Assembly: GCF_037038585.1 (NCBI RefSeq)
Contig: NC_092520.1
Coordinates: 188,522,604 to 188,586,603 of the forward strand
Origin: Patagioenas fasciata
Lineage: Eukaryota; Chordata; Aves; Columbiformes; Columbidae
DNA: 64,000 nt
Direction of reading: 5' to 3'
Shown here: positions 12,276 to 32,415 of the stretch, piece by piece
How positions within the stretch are numbered: the first letter of the stretch is position 1
Layout: every line of letters begins with the position of its first letter
The notes under the pieces: model-generated
What the model was told of the DNA's origin: nothing
What the model saw: the letters and a program-made list of their open reading frames with translations, nothing else
The model's database searches: none
Translations under genes and position numbers: made by a program

Positions 12276-13611
12276 GTAAGAAATGTTGAAATACTTGTTT
12301 TCTATTATTCTGTTATTTCTATTATTGCAAGCGCACATCAGCAGTGCAGTGTGGAACAGACATTTTGATGAAATAAAGGAAACCCCAAGGAAGCACAGGC
12401 AGAGGGAGATGGAGAGCAGTGTGTTCAGTACTGCATTCATCCAAGCCCCCAGCTGTCACAACTTAGAAGATGCAGGGCAGTTGTTGGCATCAGGTGGGGT
12501 GGGAGAGGGGCTTTCCTCATCCACATGGGAGAACCATGCTGAGTCAGCCTCTGATTGTCACGAGCTGTGTCGCCAGTTCAGTATTAAACATGGCCATCAG
12601 CCCAGAACCTGCAGCGTGTGGTCTGCGCGAAAGTCCCAGATCTTATTGTCACAGGGCTCTGTGTCCTTCCTCACAAAAGATGCGGAGTTACCTTTAGAAA
12701 GTGGCCTAGCAGCTTTGGCTCTCTAGAGCTGAGGGAAACTCTGGCCTGTGTGCAAAGTCACTCATGAGGATCAGTCATCACTGTAGCCTAAATATTTACG
12801 GATCCATGAAAAATGCAAAGTTGATGCTGAGTGCTTGTTCAAAGAGCACTGAGCATGGCCTACACAGCACTGAGAAACATCTCTTAGGAATTCGGGGTCC
12901 TTGCGGGCACAGGCTGCTCTCTGCTAGAGTGCTGCAGAGAAAGTTAAATCCATTTTGCAAGAGTCTGATTTCCTGAAATCTAGTGCTTTTCTGAGTATCA
13001 AATAGGAATAGCATGAATACAGGTATTTCTAATTTATAATGAAAGTTTATGAAAATGTATTATTATGCACATGAGATTTATATAGAATATCTATAATTTA
13101 TATTGAATATAATCTATAAAAAATGCTTTGCAGAAGAGAAACAGCCTTAATGCTTTGTGTAGCTGCTCCATAGCTCTGTAAGCCCGAACTCTTTTCCCCT
13201 TTGACAGCCATGAAAGCTTGAAGCCCTGAGGTCTTTCACTCCAAGATGGTCCAGCGGGCCAGCTCCTGAGCTGCAGCAAATCAGAGGGAGTTACCTCAGA
13301 GCCTCTGTGAGCCATGCTGCGTTCCAGTCAGCTCTCTTAATATTGTTCTGTCTCCACAAAGTGTTTTGTGAAAATTCCAAAGAATAATCAGCCTGATTTT
13401 TATTTCTTCAATTTTCTACTTGGAACTTGTGGCCGTACAATCACCCCTTCCTCAATGCAGAGCAATTTTCCTGTTCAGTTATGGAGAAATGTTAGAAAGA
13501 GTTCTGGTGTGCAGGTCAATGGAGAGCTGGGAATATAGAGCTGCTGCATGTCTCAGTGTTTTCCTGGTCATGCATATCAAATTACTGGAAAGAGGACTAA
13601 TTTGAGAAGAA

Positions 13612-14710
13612 TCATAGAATAACTTACATTGTAAGGAACCTCTGGAGGTCTTCATAGTCTAATGCCCTTGCTCAAAATAGGCCTATGTTAAAAATTAGGT
13701 CAGGTTGGCTATGGCCTTGTCTAGGTGAGTTTTGAAAATCTCCAAGAATTGAGATTTTTACAGCTTTAAAAAACACAGTTCCACTAGCCCTTTACTGTGC
13801 ATCCTGGGCTTCAGCTCCCTTCCCAGCTCAGTGTCTCTCTGCTGTACCTCCTCCAGTTTGTCAGTGTCTCTTTTATTCTGTGGGGATCAAAATTCCACAC
13901 AATTCTTCAGGCGTGGTCTCACAAGCCCTGAGCAGAGGAAAACAATCACCTTCGATCAACTGGCTTTGCTTCTGCTGCTGCTAGACTATGTGGTGAGCCT
14001 TCATCACTACAGTGGCACACTGCTGCCTCATATCTCTTCATTGTCGACAAGGACCACAGGTCCTTTTCTGTAGAGTATCTTTCTGCTTTGCTCTCCTTAG
14101 CCTGTCGTGGTGCATGGGGTTATTCCACTCCAGGTGCAGGACTTTATGAGGTTCATGTTGGCCCACTCCTCCAGCTTGCCACAGTCACGCTTAGCAGTGG
14201 TCCTGCCCCCCAGTGTACCAGTTATTTTCCTAAATTTGATGTAATCTCAAAGTGCATCCTGTCTCTTTGTCCAGTTTATTCATAAATATTTAGAGCAGTA
14301 TTGGTCCCAGTTATCAGCCATTGAGGAATGCCACTTGTTAGACTTCTAACCTTTGAGCCAGTTTTTCACCTACCTTATGGTCCATCCACCCAGTCCATAA
14401 CATCCCAATTTGTTTTCAATGCTATGAGAAACTCTGTTGCAAACCTTGCTAAAATCAAGGTAAGCATTGTCCAGTGCTTGCCCTTCATCTAGAGAACCAG
14501 TCATCTCTTCATAGAAGGCAAACAGGCTGCTCAGGCAAAATCCGCCCTTAGGAACATATGCTGGCTGTTTTCAGTTGCGTTATTGTTCTTCCTCTGTCTG
14601 GAAAAGCTTCCATGAGTACTTGATCCATAATCTTCCCAGGGAATGAGGTTAACGATTAGGTGGTTTGTAACTGTCTTCTTTTACTCTTGAACATTTTAGT
14701 CTCCCTGAAG
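13612..14710 (-). mobile_element. CR1 LINE copy with decayed reverse-transcriptase region
   Basis: Starting with GAATCATAGAATAACTTACA, the reverse complement of the CR1 3' end, the copy runs about 1.1 kb into the C-terminal part of the CR1 pol (reverse transcriptase) gene. Blocks typical of reversed CR1 pol include TGTACCTCCTCCAGTTTGTC, GGCGTGGTCTCACAAGCCCT, GACAAGGACCACAGGTCCTT, GTGCATGGGGTTATTCCACT and GCAGGACTTTATGAGGTTCA. The coding frame is broken by many stops, so it makes no protein. It lies antisense inside MET intron 11. Confidence 0.85.
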
Positions 14711-15856
14711 GAGAAGTCCCTGGTGCTATTTATTGCTGGGAAGAAGCCATCCAGAAGAGAAAGGCTGGCTGAGGATTGTCCCACTGACAACTGACCAAAG
14801 TCACAATTTTGTAGCATTGATGTCACCTGTAGTCATGGCACCCAAGGCAGAGATGTCTACCTAAGGCTAATGCCCTGATTATTTCCTGGCAACCAACTGG
14901 AGAATAACATTAGTGAAAGCTGGCCTCCTAGAACAAAACATGAACAAGCACCAATTTAACATTTTCCTCTAAATAGAATTAGTTATAGTGGTATGCTTCT
15001 ACCAAAACACTGAGGCAACTTTCAGAAACTATAGTCGGGAGCCAAAAGATCATTACAAGTCATGTTGGCAACACTTTTCCCTCACTCTGTACCCACATTC
15101 AAAAATACCCACACACAAGTTTACATGCCTCATGGTCATATTTTGTGCAGTAATTAAGCAAGCTCAGCATGAAATTAAATGGCAGCTTGCTTCAGTGAAC
15201 AGTCTGTTCTACCAAACCAAAGTTCTTTTATCTTCTTCTTAATTAGTTTCAGAGGGGCGGAGGGAACTTTTATCACAAGTTTTTCAATCAAACTAATCTA
15301 GTGTGACATCTTTGGCTTTCATCAAATGACAGTGGGTACCAATTGAAGGGTTCTATTTGGTTTCCCCTGATGACCATAAGATGTTTTTGTGAGAAAATGT
15401 TACACATAAGAAAACATTAAGTCTTCTGTCTAAAACACAGGGAACTGTATGCCATGAGTGCCAGCCTTTCTTGTCTTCAGTCCCAGCCCTTTTGTCTTCC
15501 ACACTACTGAGCCTCTCAAGGTCCCACATCGTCACTGTCTTCCTCTGCCAAGTATGTGTCTCTTTGAAGTCTCTCAGTGCCCATCATGCCCCAGTCAGAG
15601 GGGTCATGGCAGAGTGGCTTGAGGCACTTCCCTCCTTCAACAAGGTGAAGACGCCACTTTAGAAGTTCTCCTGTCTCCTGCCAGCTCAGGAAGATCTCAG
15701 GGCAGGAGAAATTCTGGTGTTTTGCTTTTGGGGATGACTCAAGACCTGAGTCTGCTCAAGAGGACAGAGTCTGCTTGCTGCCTCCTGCAGGAGCCACTGA
15801 CCCAGACTTGCACAGTGGCCTGCTGATGGCCCAGTGTGGCCTAGCTGTGGGAAGAA

Positions 15857-15877
15857 CAAACAACAACAACAAATAAC
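15857..15877 (+). repeat. Short CAA-type simple repeat
   Basis: An imperfect run of AAC/CAA triplets in MET intron 11, too short to suggest more than a microsatellite. Confidence 0.7.
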
Positions 15878-17768
15878 CACCAAATAAGGAAAGAAACAAC
15901 TTCTTACCTCAGTCTGCGCAGAGGCCTGGCCTGGTCAGGGGTTGTGCTCTTGCACCAAGCCGGTACGGGGTCTCTGTGCCTGCTTCCAGAGTGGGCCACT
16001 ATGTGACTAAATCATATTTATAAATATAAATCGTCCACTAGAGAAACAAGTAGCACAATTGTCATTTCATGTTACACATCACGTCTGAGATCTTGGCTGT
16101 CCTCTGGCACATCTGCCCTAAAACTAAGAGTAGGACAAGACTTACTAAATTGCCTACTTTATTCCTAAGCCAGTACAACACATTCTTTAGAAGAGAATCT
16201 TAAGGAACTCGTCTATATATAGGTCACTCTATTTTCAGTCTTATTCCGCATTACATAGAAAATAGTATTTCTTTCAGTGTCTGATCCTAGAGAGTGCAAT
16301 ATGGAAACCCTGGTATTTCCGAGCAGGGTGAGGTGGAAGCTCTGCAGCTGCAGTCACTCCTCATTCTTCCCAAGTCAACCTGCTCTGCTTAGGAACCTAA
16401 AAATTGTCAGTATGATTTTTTTTTTATCCTTTGGGTAAGTATCAGTTTTGGTGGAGAAAAAATTGCAAGATTTCGTGTAGAAGAAAAAGTGAGGCCACTC
16501 ACCCACATTCCCCAGGACAGAACATTTATCCTGGAGATTGAAGACCCACATTCAAGTCTCTTGAGGTACATCATTCAAAGGAAAGATTTGAACATGAATG
16601 GCTCACCATCTGCAGCAAGCCTCCACACTAATAATCAATAAACATTGAATATGTACTAATTAAAACTGAACAGAATGGCTCAAAGCAGACAGAAGATAGA
16701 GTGCAAAATGTACTTTTTTGGCCAGGAATTTAAAGCACTCACCTGAGGTCTGGCTTTGCCAGTCAAAAGATGACGTTAAACTCGCTCTCCTATATTTTTA
16801 TTAACATTTTCCCACGGTTCAGTCCGATTCTGCAGCAGACCCAAAACATATTCCTAAGTAAGAACTTTTTGCCCCTCAGAATGTGATTCATGTTTTCTTC
16901 CCCATCTATGAGTTCTCTTACCAGTGTCACCCATGATGCCTACCTCCCTTCTCATAAGAAACTCCCAGATCCAGCCCACATGAACAACTTTTATTAGTGT
17001 TACTCCCCGCCCTCCCTTCTCCCCTTTTAGTCCCATTTGATATGCCTGTTCTTTCATCTTTAGATGGGCTGCACACAGGGTAGGGCAGCTGCTGAAATAC
17101 TGATGCACTCCTGACCACAAAAGATCCTGAACTTGGCCTTTGGCCACTACTGTCATGATATCAGAAGGAATATTTCATCCAAGTCTAGGATGTGAAAGCG
17201 AGTTTTCTGAGAAGGGAGTGCACTTTTCATGCTGTCATCTTTATTACCAGGGTTTGTTCTTCTTTGGCCTACAGAATGTGCTTTTAACAGATTTGTGCAT
17301 TTTAATGATTATAATTAATCAGTTCTTTTTGAAAGTTTCACTCCTGCTACCATAACCACTTGCAAAACAAAATGTTTGAGATGCCTTTAGTTTGTGGATA
17401 ATATAATGCTAGTTTTGTGTAAACAGCATGATCACATAATGCTTCCTTTCTTGTGCATATTATGCAAAAATCTAAACAGAACCAACAGAATTTTTTCTCT
17501 CAGACATTTACATTTTTAGAAGTCTGTAATGGCTGTATGAGTATTGCTGACAGCAGATTTTATCCATAAACGTTATCATCCCCCCCTGGCCTGTATGTCA
17601 AACTCCCATTTACATGAAGAAACCTGATACATGCATATTGACAGGGCAATGTAAATTTGCTTTAGTCTTCTATTTCACATTTGTTTTTCCATTAAAAACA
17701 TTTTCCAAGGTAATGAAAGGATTTTTCTGAGATGGTTATGTAATATGAAATTGATTTTTTTTTCCAAG

Positions 17769-17915
17769 GGAAATTATATTGATTCAGAAGCCGTTAAAGG
17801 AGAGGTGCTAAAAGTTGGAAATAAAAGCTGCGAAAACCTCCTCCTGCAATCGGAATCAATTCTGTGTACGGTTCCCAGCGATCTCCTCAAATCCAACAGT
17901 GAGCTAAATATAGAG
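17769..17915 (+). CDS. MET: MET exon 12 (IPT4)
   Basis: A 147-nt, 49-codon phase 0/0 exon. It begins [20 protein letters not shown] and ends NSELNIE, nearly the human sequence ([17 protein letters not shown] is unchanged). It forms most of the fourth IPT domain, the membrane-proximal part of the ectodomain. The acceptor is a T-rich tract ending TTTCCAAG, less typical than CAG, and the donor is GTGAGG. The strong conservation of this patch compared with exons 9-10 suggests structural constraint close to the membrane. Confidence 0.96.
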
Positions 17916-19923
17916 GTGAGGCGTCTACACGACACATGAAATACTAATGCAATTTTCATTATCATTCCCAATATCACTATTGAACTTATAAACTTGAAAT
18001 TTAAGCCTAAACCTATGTTTATAGAGATATCACTATCCCTGTTCATTTGGGGGTAATTTAAATAATATTGACTATTTTAAAAGAAATATTATCAGCATTG
18101 TTTCTTTTACCTGTTTGCACAGAGACTTTCTGGAGTTTTAGACACAAAACAGGACCTAAACTAAGCACAGAAATAAAATTATAGTTATTAATCCAAACAC
18201 AAGAGGAAACATATGGGAAAGAATGGGAGGCTATATTGGAATAGGTTTACTTTGGAGCTCACAAATCCTTCAGCAAAAAATTCTGCTGCAGTCAAGAGGA
18301 TCAGATCCTTTCTTAAAGAACTTTTTGTCTGCTTTTTATAATTTCAATTCAATTATTTTTGTAAGATGCAGACACTTAGTACAAATGTTTGTGTTCTAAA
18401 ATTATTGTTCTAAAGGTGGTCTCACTAGAGTCATTCAGAGTGCTACCGCAAATTTGAACTGTAGACTGTTTTGACTTATTTATTCATAGAATAAAACACA
18501 AATCTTTCAGTATCTTTGGGGTTTTTATTGATATAAAAAAAGGAAGATCACAAAATAGGGGATTACCTTTAAGCTATGAACTTTTATGATCATAGACTCT
18601 GATTCACTGAAAGCAGCGGAAACTTTGCCAGTCATGTAAGTGTGATTAGGATCAAAGTCTATGTAAGCTCTTTGGAGGAGGGACCATCTATTTTTTCTAT
18701 GATGTCTTTATGGCATTCATCTCAATAGGATCCTGGGCCATGAATGGTATTCCTATGTGCTACTGGAATCTAAATGAATAGTAATAACGAATTCACTTTA
18801 TTAATACAATAAATATTATTTTATTTTAATATTACTTTGAAAAGTACAAATTTAATTTCTTGGATGTATCAGGCAAACTATAAAATTAGATGCAGCTCTC
18901 CTTTTGACATATCTGTTTCCCAGACCTGTAAATGCTTTGTTTCATATAATACTTGTGCATATGCTGCATTTTGTACCTGCTCATATTTTCACATGTGCAA
19001 CTGGGACTGACACTACATTCAGTCAGTTCTACTATGTGATAGCTCCTTAACCTCTAAGAAACAAATATGCATGGCATGTATTTCGTATGTAGAAAAGAAC
19101 ACAACATAAAGGGGTTAAATAAGGTTTCTGCTTGTTTACTGGCAACGAGCCTCAGAAATTGCAGTCTGCCCAGTGAAGAAGAAAATTTGCTCTTTTGACG
19201 GGCAAATCCATCATTACAGTACCCAGAGGAATGAATTCCACAGGAGGAAGAGAAAAGATGGCCAAATGCATTCCAACTGACTGAGCTAGCGCCGTGTGTC
19301 CTGAAACAGTTTTTCCCTGTTAGCTGCTCGGTGTTTGGTTGTTGATTTTTGGGATTGTATTTTTGTTTTGTTTCTTTAAACTGTCGACAAGCTCAGAGCT
19401 GGCAAGGGACAGGCTCACGTGACCTTGGGAACTAAAATGCAGGCACGCTGTCAGCAGAGCGTTTGATCTTACACCACATTTATGCCAGAAGGACCCATAT
19501 TAAAGACATTTGGGCTAGGATTTTTTCAACATATGTCTTAGCCCATATATGCATAGGCCTGTACATTTCCCTGCACCATTTGAATAAGAGTACGAATTTA
19601 GCATTTTGAATTCACATGTGGTAGCAGTGGGACCCTGTTATCCAGAGTGCGTGTGTGAATGCGTGCCGTGTGTGTGGTGCAGCACATACAGAGCTGTGTC
19701 ACTATTAGAGTTCTTGAAGGCATGTAATAAATCATTAAAAAGTAGATTTGCTTTCACATACACCAATGTAATAATTTCTCCACTCCCAGTGTCATATCAC
19801 AGTCCTGCATCACAAAAGCAAAATTTAATACACATGGGAGATATCAGCTCATACTTTCATGTAATAATCTACTTCTTTCTTGTCTTTTGAAATCATCACG
19901 CTATTTTTTCTGGTTTTTTTCAG
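17916..19923 (+). other. MET intron 12
   Basis: A 2.0-kb intron, GTGAGG to TTTTTCAG. It includes an ancient interspersed-repeat tail at about 18655-18800 and otherwise unique sequence; a patch at 19130-19480 is more balanced in GC than its AT-rich flanks. No extra exon recognised. Confidence 0.85.
18655..18800 (+). repeat. Ancient amniote SINE/LINE tail relic
   Basis: The string GTAAGCTCTTTGGAGGAGGG, then ACCATCT and ATAGGATCCTGGGCCATGAA, and a GTGCTACTGGAATCTAAATG end with AATAGTAATAA. This is the arrangement of the widespread amniote element whose tail reads like 'GTAAGCTCTTTGGGGCAGGG' and 'GGGGTCCTGGTCCATGA'. It resembles 3' tails of L2/L3/CR1-mobilised SINEs. The family name is uncertain. 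Confidence 0.6.
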
Positions 19924-20080
19924 TGGAAGCAAGAAGTTTTGTCAACAGTTATTGGAAAAGTGCTGATCCAGCAAGATCAGAATTTCACGGGACTAATTGC
20001 TGGAGTTGTTTCAACATCAGTTTTAATTTTGATCTTTATGGTGTTTTTCCTCTGGAGAAGGAAGAAGAAACAAATTAAAG
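19924..20080 (+). CDS. MET: MET exon 13 (transmembrane segment)
   Basis: A 157-nt exon that starts in phase 0 with [19 protein letters not shown] and carries the single membrane-spanning helix, roughly [21 protein letters not shown], followed by the basic stop-transfer patch RRKKKQIK. The Asn-Phe-Thr glycosylation sequon just outside the membrane (QNFTG) is kept. The exon ends with one base (G) of the Asp codon completed by exon 14. The acceptor is strong (TTTTTTTCAG). The donor reads GTTCAT, which departs from the GTRAGT consensus at +3 to +6. The core of the helix differs from the human one but stays hydrophobic, as is usual for a membrane anchor. Confidence 0.96.
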
Positions 20081-20863
20081 GTTCATCTTAGTCAATTCCA
20101 TCAAATAATTCCATTATCTTGTCTTAGATTTTCAATCTGACATCAATTCATGCTTTGCTTAACTGCCATGCAATGCCCTGTTGTAACCTGTCAGTAGACG
20201 TTTCACAATCAAGTCCAGTGTTTACTTGCATTTCAGCCCTTGGCTCTTTCCTGAGCTGGGTGAAGGGCCACACTGTGCCGAAAGGAGAAGGATTTTGGAG
20301 GAACTCTGAGCTATTCAGAAAACTTAGTAACTTCTCTTCCCCAATCAGCCTTGGAAGAGGGGACGTGCAAATGACGTGCATGGAATCACGAGTACTCCAG
20401 CTTCATCCTATTGCTTTGTAGTCTTCCAGGCTGTGCCTAGGTTGTGCAAGACAGTGTGCTGCATTGTCCTGGTCTCCTGCTCACCCAAATCAAGAACTTG
20501 GTCAGAGTGTGCCTCCTCTCTGGTCCCTATGTCTGGGTTTTCTTCCAGTGAGAACCACAGCACTACGCAAGGGGGAAGGAGGAGAGAAGCTGGTATATAA
20601 CCAGGTCTTGTTCTAACACAGTATCGCAGTCAGATCATGAAGCTGACCCCAGAGGCTTTGAAGCCATCTTGGATCTTCCACTGTGGCCAAGAGCAGGGCT
20701 TTAACACAGCTTGTGCTGTTCAGGTAGCTGAAGTTCAGGTCCTGTGCATGGCTGCCTCAGCAACATCCTGACCTTCTCAGCAGAGCAGAATATCTTAAAT
20801 AAATACCTAAATGAATCACAGAAATACATGAGGATTTTCCAATATTTCTTTCTCCTCCTTCAG
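20081..20863 (+). other. MET intron 13
   Basis: A 783-bp intron upstream of the regulatory exon 14. It begins with a non-consensus donor GTTCAT and ends TTTCTCCTCCTTCAG. Its base composition is less AT-rich than that of the neighbouring introns. No repeat family recognised. Confidence 0.9.
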
Positions 20864-21004
20864 ATCTGGGAAGCGACCTCGTCCGCTATGATGGCAGAGT
20901 GCACACTCCTCACCTGGACAGGCTGGTGAGCGCAAGGAGTGTAAGTCCAACAACAGAAATGGTCTCAAGTGAATCTGTAGACTACAGATCAACTTTTCTA
21001 GAAG
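20864..21004 (+). CDS. MET: MET exon 14 (juxtamembrane regulatory exon)
   Basis: A 141-nt exon, phase 1/1, the same length as the human exon 14 whose loss activates MET in tumours. It encodes (D)[17 protein letters not shown], then [14 protein letters not shown], then [13 protein letters not shown]. Kept elements are the DYR tyrosine (Tyr1003 in human, the CBL ubiquitin-ligase docking site that drives receptor degradation), the serine of SARSVSP (human Ser985, a negative phosphosite) and the ESVD caspase-type site. The acceptor has a good pyrimidine tract (TTTCTCCTCCTTCAG), but the donor is GTACAC, weak. Because the exon is a multiple of three, skipping it would keep frame and remove only the degradation module. 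Confidence 0.97.
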
Positions 21005-23388
21005 GTACACCTCTATTATGTGTCTGTATGGATGATACCATTTTATACATCTTTTCATGTCTTCAGATTGTAGCTACTTTGATCAATGTCTTAATTCCAC
21101 TTTTCCATCTGGTTTGTCTGTGTTTCCATTGTTTAGGACTTCCATATGGTCACAGGTTTGCTATTTGAACTGAGCTTCTCGGGTACTTCCCAAGATTAAT
21201 ATACAAAGAAATTTTAATTTTACTCAGGTTGGAAGAATATATTAAATAGCATTAGTAAAAAATCCCTGTAAGTATTCTCCACAGGAGCTGGCAGATAGCG
21301 TGATTTTTAGTTATCATGGAGTTCATCAGTTCATGCACAAATCTACTCTGAAAAAGTGATTTTAAGGATAGCATCAAGTGGCTGGAGATGTAGTATGTCT
21401 CAGTGACTTCATGTGGTCATTATAAAGCAGTTCTGTCAGCCCAACATGGGAAAAGAACTTTTGTAAACTGATATTCTTTTGTCTGTTCATGCTTTTCCTA
21501 TGAAATGGCATGCTGTAAGATGCAGAAATCTTCATTTTAAAAATTAGGCTAAAGGGATGTGAGAACTGACAGATCAGGTGGGGGTTCATGTATGCTGGGA
21601 TCCCAGCCTCAGAAAACACACTGCTCACTTTCAGGGCTGTGGGTATGAGGGAAGAATAACAATATGCTGAATACATTTCTGTGCCTTTTAACACCATTTT
21701 AGAGTGAGAATTCTCCAGAAGAGCACTCAGCTGCACTTGTCATACCACTTTAAGTTGAACATATCCTTTAAGACATGTGGAGCCAGTGTTCTGTGATTAC
21801 CATTAGAGTCTTTAACTATTAGGAGTTACCGTATTATGATATTTGAGATATCACATGCATTTGTTACTCTGGGTATAGACACAGTCTTGTACTATTTCAG
21901 GTTCTGCTGTATATAACTCAATAGAAATCACTCCAAATCTTTATTGCACCTTTGCAATTCCCAATCGCGGAGCTGTTTGAGAGGCAGCCCCATTCCCAGC
22001 TTCCTTTACCATTCTATAATTGCTGCCGCCAGCTCGCACAGGAAGTTTCTTGATTGAAAGATTCCCAAAAGAAAAGGAAAGCCTGTCCCACTGGCTAGAA
22101 GAGAAAGTGGTACCAGAGGCAAAACTGTGCGAAAGTCCTTGGTGGAAGGTAAATCTGCAGTCGTCTTGGGGCCAGTGTGCACTGGGAAAGCACAGCAGAG
22201 AGCACAGCAAAGGAGGAATGCGTTCATTTGAAGTTCCTGTAGAAATGTTCAATTACCATTAAAAAGGACAGAAGCATTAGAAAACATGCAAGTTTACATG
22301 TAGCACCTGTAAAAATTATTTTGGAACCATGGCCAGAGTATTTTACCGTGATTATTAAATATATATTTGCCTTTGGTGATATAAACATAGCTCTGTAAAT
22401 GTAAGAGTTTGTATTTTTGCTTATAGATAGAGCAGCACTGCGTTTTCCTCAGCACCTAGTGATAACAGCGCTATATGAAAATCTACCAATTTTTATACAT
22501 TAATGTATAAAAAATGCCTGTACAACATCTTTTAGTGATAAAATACCTGATAATTTGTGTTGTAAAATTTATTCCATTTTTAAATTTTTGACCCTGGACT
22601 AAATTCTGCTCGTTAACTCCACTGGAATCATTCCAGACTGAAATTTGTGTAGATTAAACTTAGTTCTTTGATTCTATTACACCAAATACTAGAAAAATAT
22701 TTTAAACAAAAGCAATTTGAAATACCTGAACATGCTGTTGACAAAAAATAATTTTATCAAAAATACTCCTTGCTTGACTGAAACATTTCAATTTCTGCTA
22801 TTTTAAATCAGCTGGCTCATGTTATTTTCATGAGTAGCACCAACTGTATTATCTTCAGCACTTACAGGATATGAATCACCTCTAGGCATTTCCCTGGTTG
22901 AATATTTACCATTGGATAAATATAGCTAGTCACCAGCAGTTTGGAAACCTTCATGAAATGTAAAGTTCTCTACCGAATTAGAACACAGAAATAATAGAAA
23001 GTTTCACATTTTTAATTGTTTACTACTTCCTCCTCCCAAATCACTGTCATTTTTCCAATTTACTCTTGTTACTCCCAATGACTCGAAATACTACAACCTA
23101 CACTTGGCAAGATGCGATAAGGCTTCATTCCATCCCCTCTGAAAAGCTGAAGTTTTGCCATTCACTTGCATAAAAGTACAGCTGAGACAAGCATAAGTTT
23201 CTAGTGACATGGTTTTCCTGGAGTTTGGCAGATTAGCAATGCATATTTTCGTTTTTCCTTTGTGATTATAACTTCTGCAAAGCCAAGCCACTTCCAAACT
23301 GATAAACCTTGCTTACCAATGAAATAAAAGTATTCATTTTCCAAGGAGAAGTCTGAAAGGATTATAACAGTTTGTGTTCATCTTGCAG
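21005..23388 (+). other. MET intron 14
   Basis: A 2.4-kb intron with the weak donor GTACAC. A patch at 21940-22260 is more GC-balanced than its AT-rich flanks and is open in frames on both strands; it contains a plausible cryptic exon with a CACAG acceptor and an AAG|GTAAAT donor. A short relic of an ancient palindromic repeat is near 22590-22660. No other element recognised. Confidence 0.85.
22590..22660 (+). repeat. Relic of ancient inverted-repeat element (family 2)
   Basis: The run CTGGACTAAATTCTGCTCGT followed by AACTCCACTGGAATCATTCC and GAAATTTGTGTAGATT resembles an old palindromic sequence common in turtle, crocodile and bird genomes, centred on 'AACTCCACTGAAGTCAATGG'. It is heavily worn and only part of the palindrome is present. 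Confidence 0.45.
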
Positions 23389-23619
23389 ATCAGTTTCCAA
23401 GCATGTCGCAGAATGGATCGTGCAGACCTGCCCAGTATCCTCACTCTGACCTCTCCCCGATTCTGTCCAGTGGAGACTCAGATTTAGCCAGTCCACTTCT
23501 CCAAACTAATGTCCACATTGACATCAGTGCCTTAAACCCTGACCTGGTCAAGGAAGTGCAGCATGTGGTTATTGGTGCTGACAGCCTGATTGTGCATTTC
23601 AGCGAAGTAATAGGGAGAG
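23389..23619 (+). CDS. MET: MET exon 15 (juxtamembrane to kinase start)
   Basis: A 231-nt exon encoding [12 protein letters not shown], then [43 protein letters not shown] and EVIGRG. It joins the juxtamembrane segment to the first strand of the kinase N-lobe, and its last residues, GRG, begin the glycine-rich ATP-binding loop finished by exon 16. The acceptor is GTTCATCTTGCAG and the donor GTGGGT. It ends with the first base of a Gly codon. The reading frame stays open into the intron for some codons (to about 23690), a chance extension. Substitutions from human cluster in the flexible juxtamembrane part, while the IGRG end is unchanged. Confidence 0.97.
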
Positions 23620-26694
<3,075 letters not shown>

Positions 26695-26876
26695 GGATTA
26701 CAGACCTTGAAGAAGTAGCTCAGTTTCTGAAAGAAGGAATAATCATGAAAGATTTCACTCATCCCAATGTTCTGTCACTCCTGGGAATCTGTTTGCCCAA
26801 TGAAGGATCCCCCTTAGTCGTTCTTCCCTACATGAAACACGGAGATCTTCGAAACTTCATTAGAAACGAGACTCAT
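26695..26876 (+). CDS. MET: MET exon 17 (kinase N-lobe, hinge)
   Basis: A 182-nt exon coding for [33 protein letters not shown], and the hinge [20 protein letters not shown]. The first Glu-rich run is helix alpha-C, whose glutamate pairs with the catalytic lysine of exon 16. The VLPYMKHGD hinge, which binds the ATP adenine, is identical to human. The acceptor is TTCTCAG preceded by a T-rich stretch, and the donor is a consensus GTAAGT. The exon ends in phase 0 after the His codon. Confidence 0.97.

Positions 26877-32415
<5,539 letters not shown>

Larger units (their letters stand above)
12276..17768 (+). other. MET intron 11
   Basis: A 5.5-kb intron from GTAAGA to TTTCCAAG. It holds a long reverse-oriented CR1 copy (about 13612-14710) and a short CAA-type repeat near 15857-15877. 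The remaining sequence is unique, with an AT-rich patch at 13020-13120. No additional exon recognised. Confidence 0.85.

Noticed and set aside
13831-14285. Plus-strand frames of 80 and 65 codons in intron 11
   Set aside because: They lie antisense within the decayed CR1 pol region.
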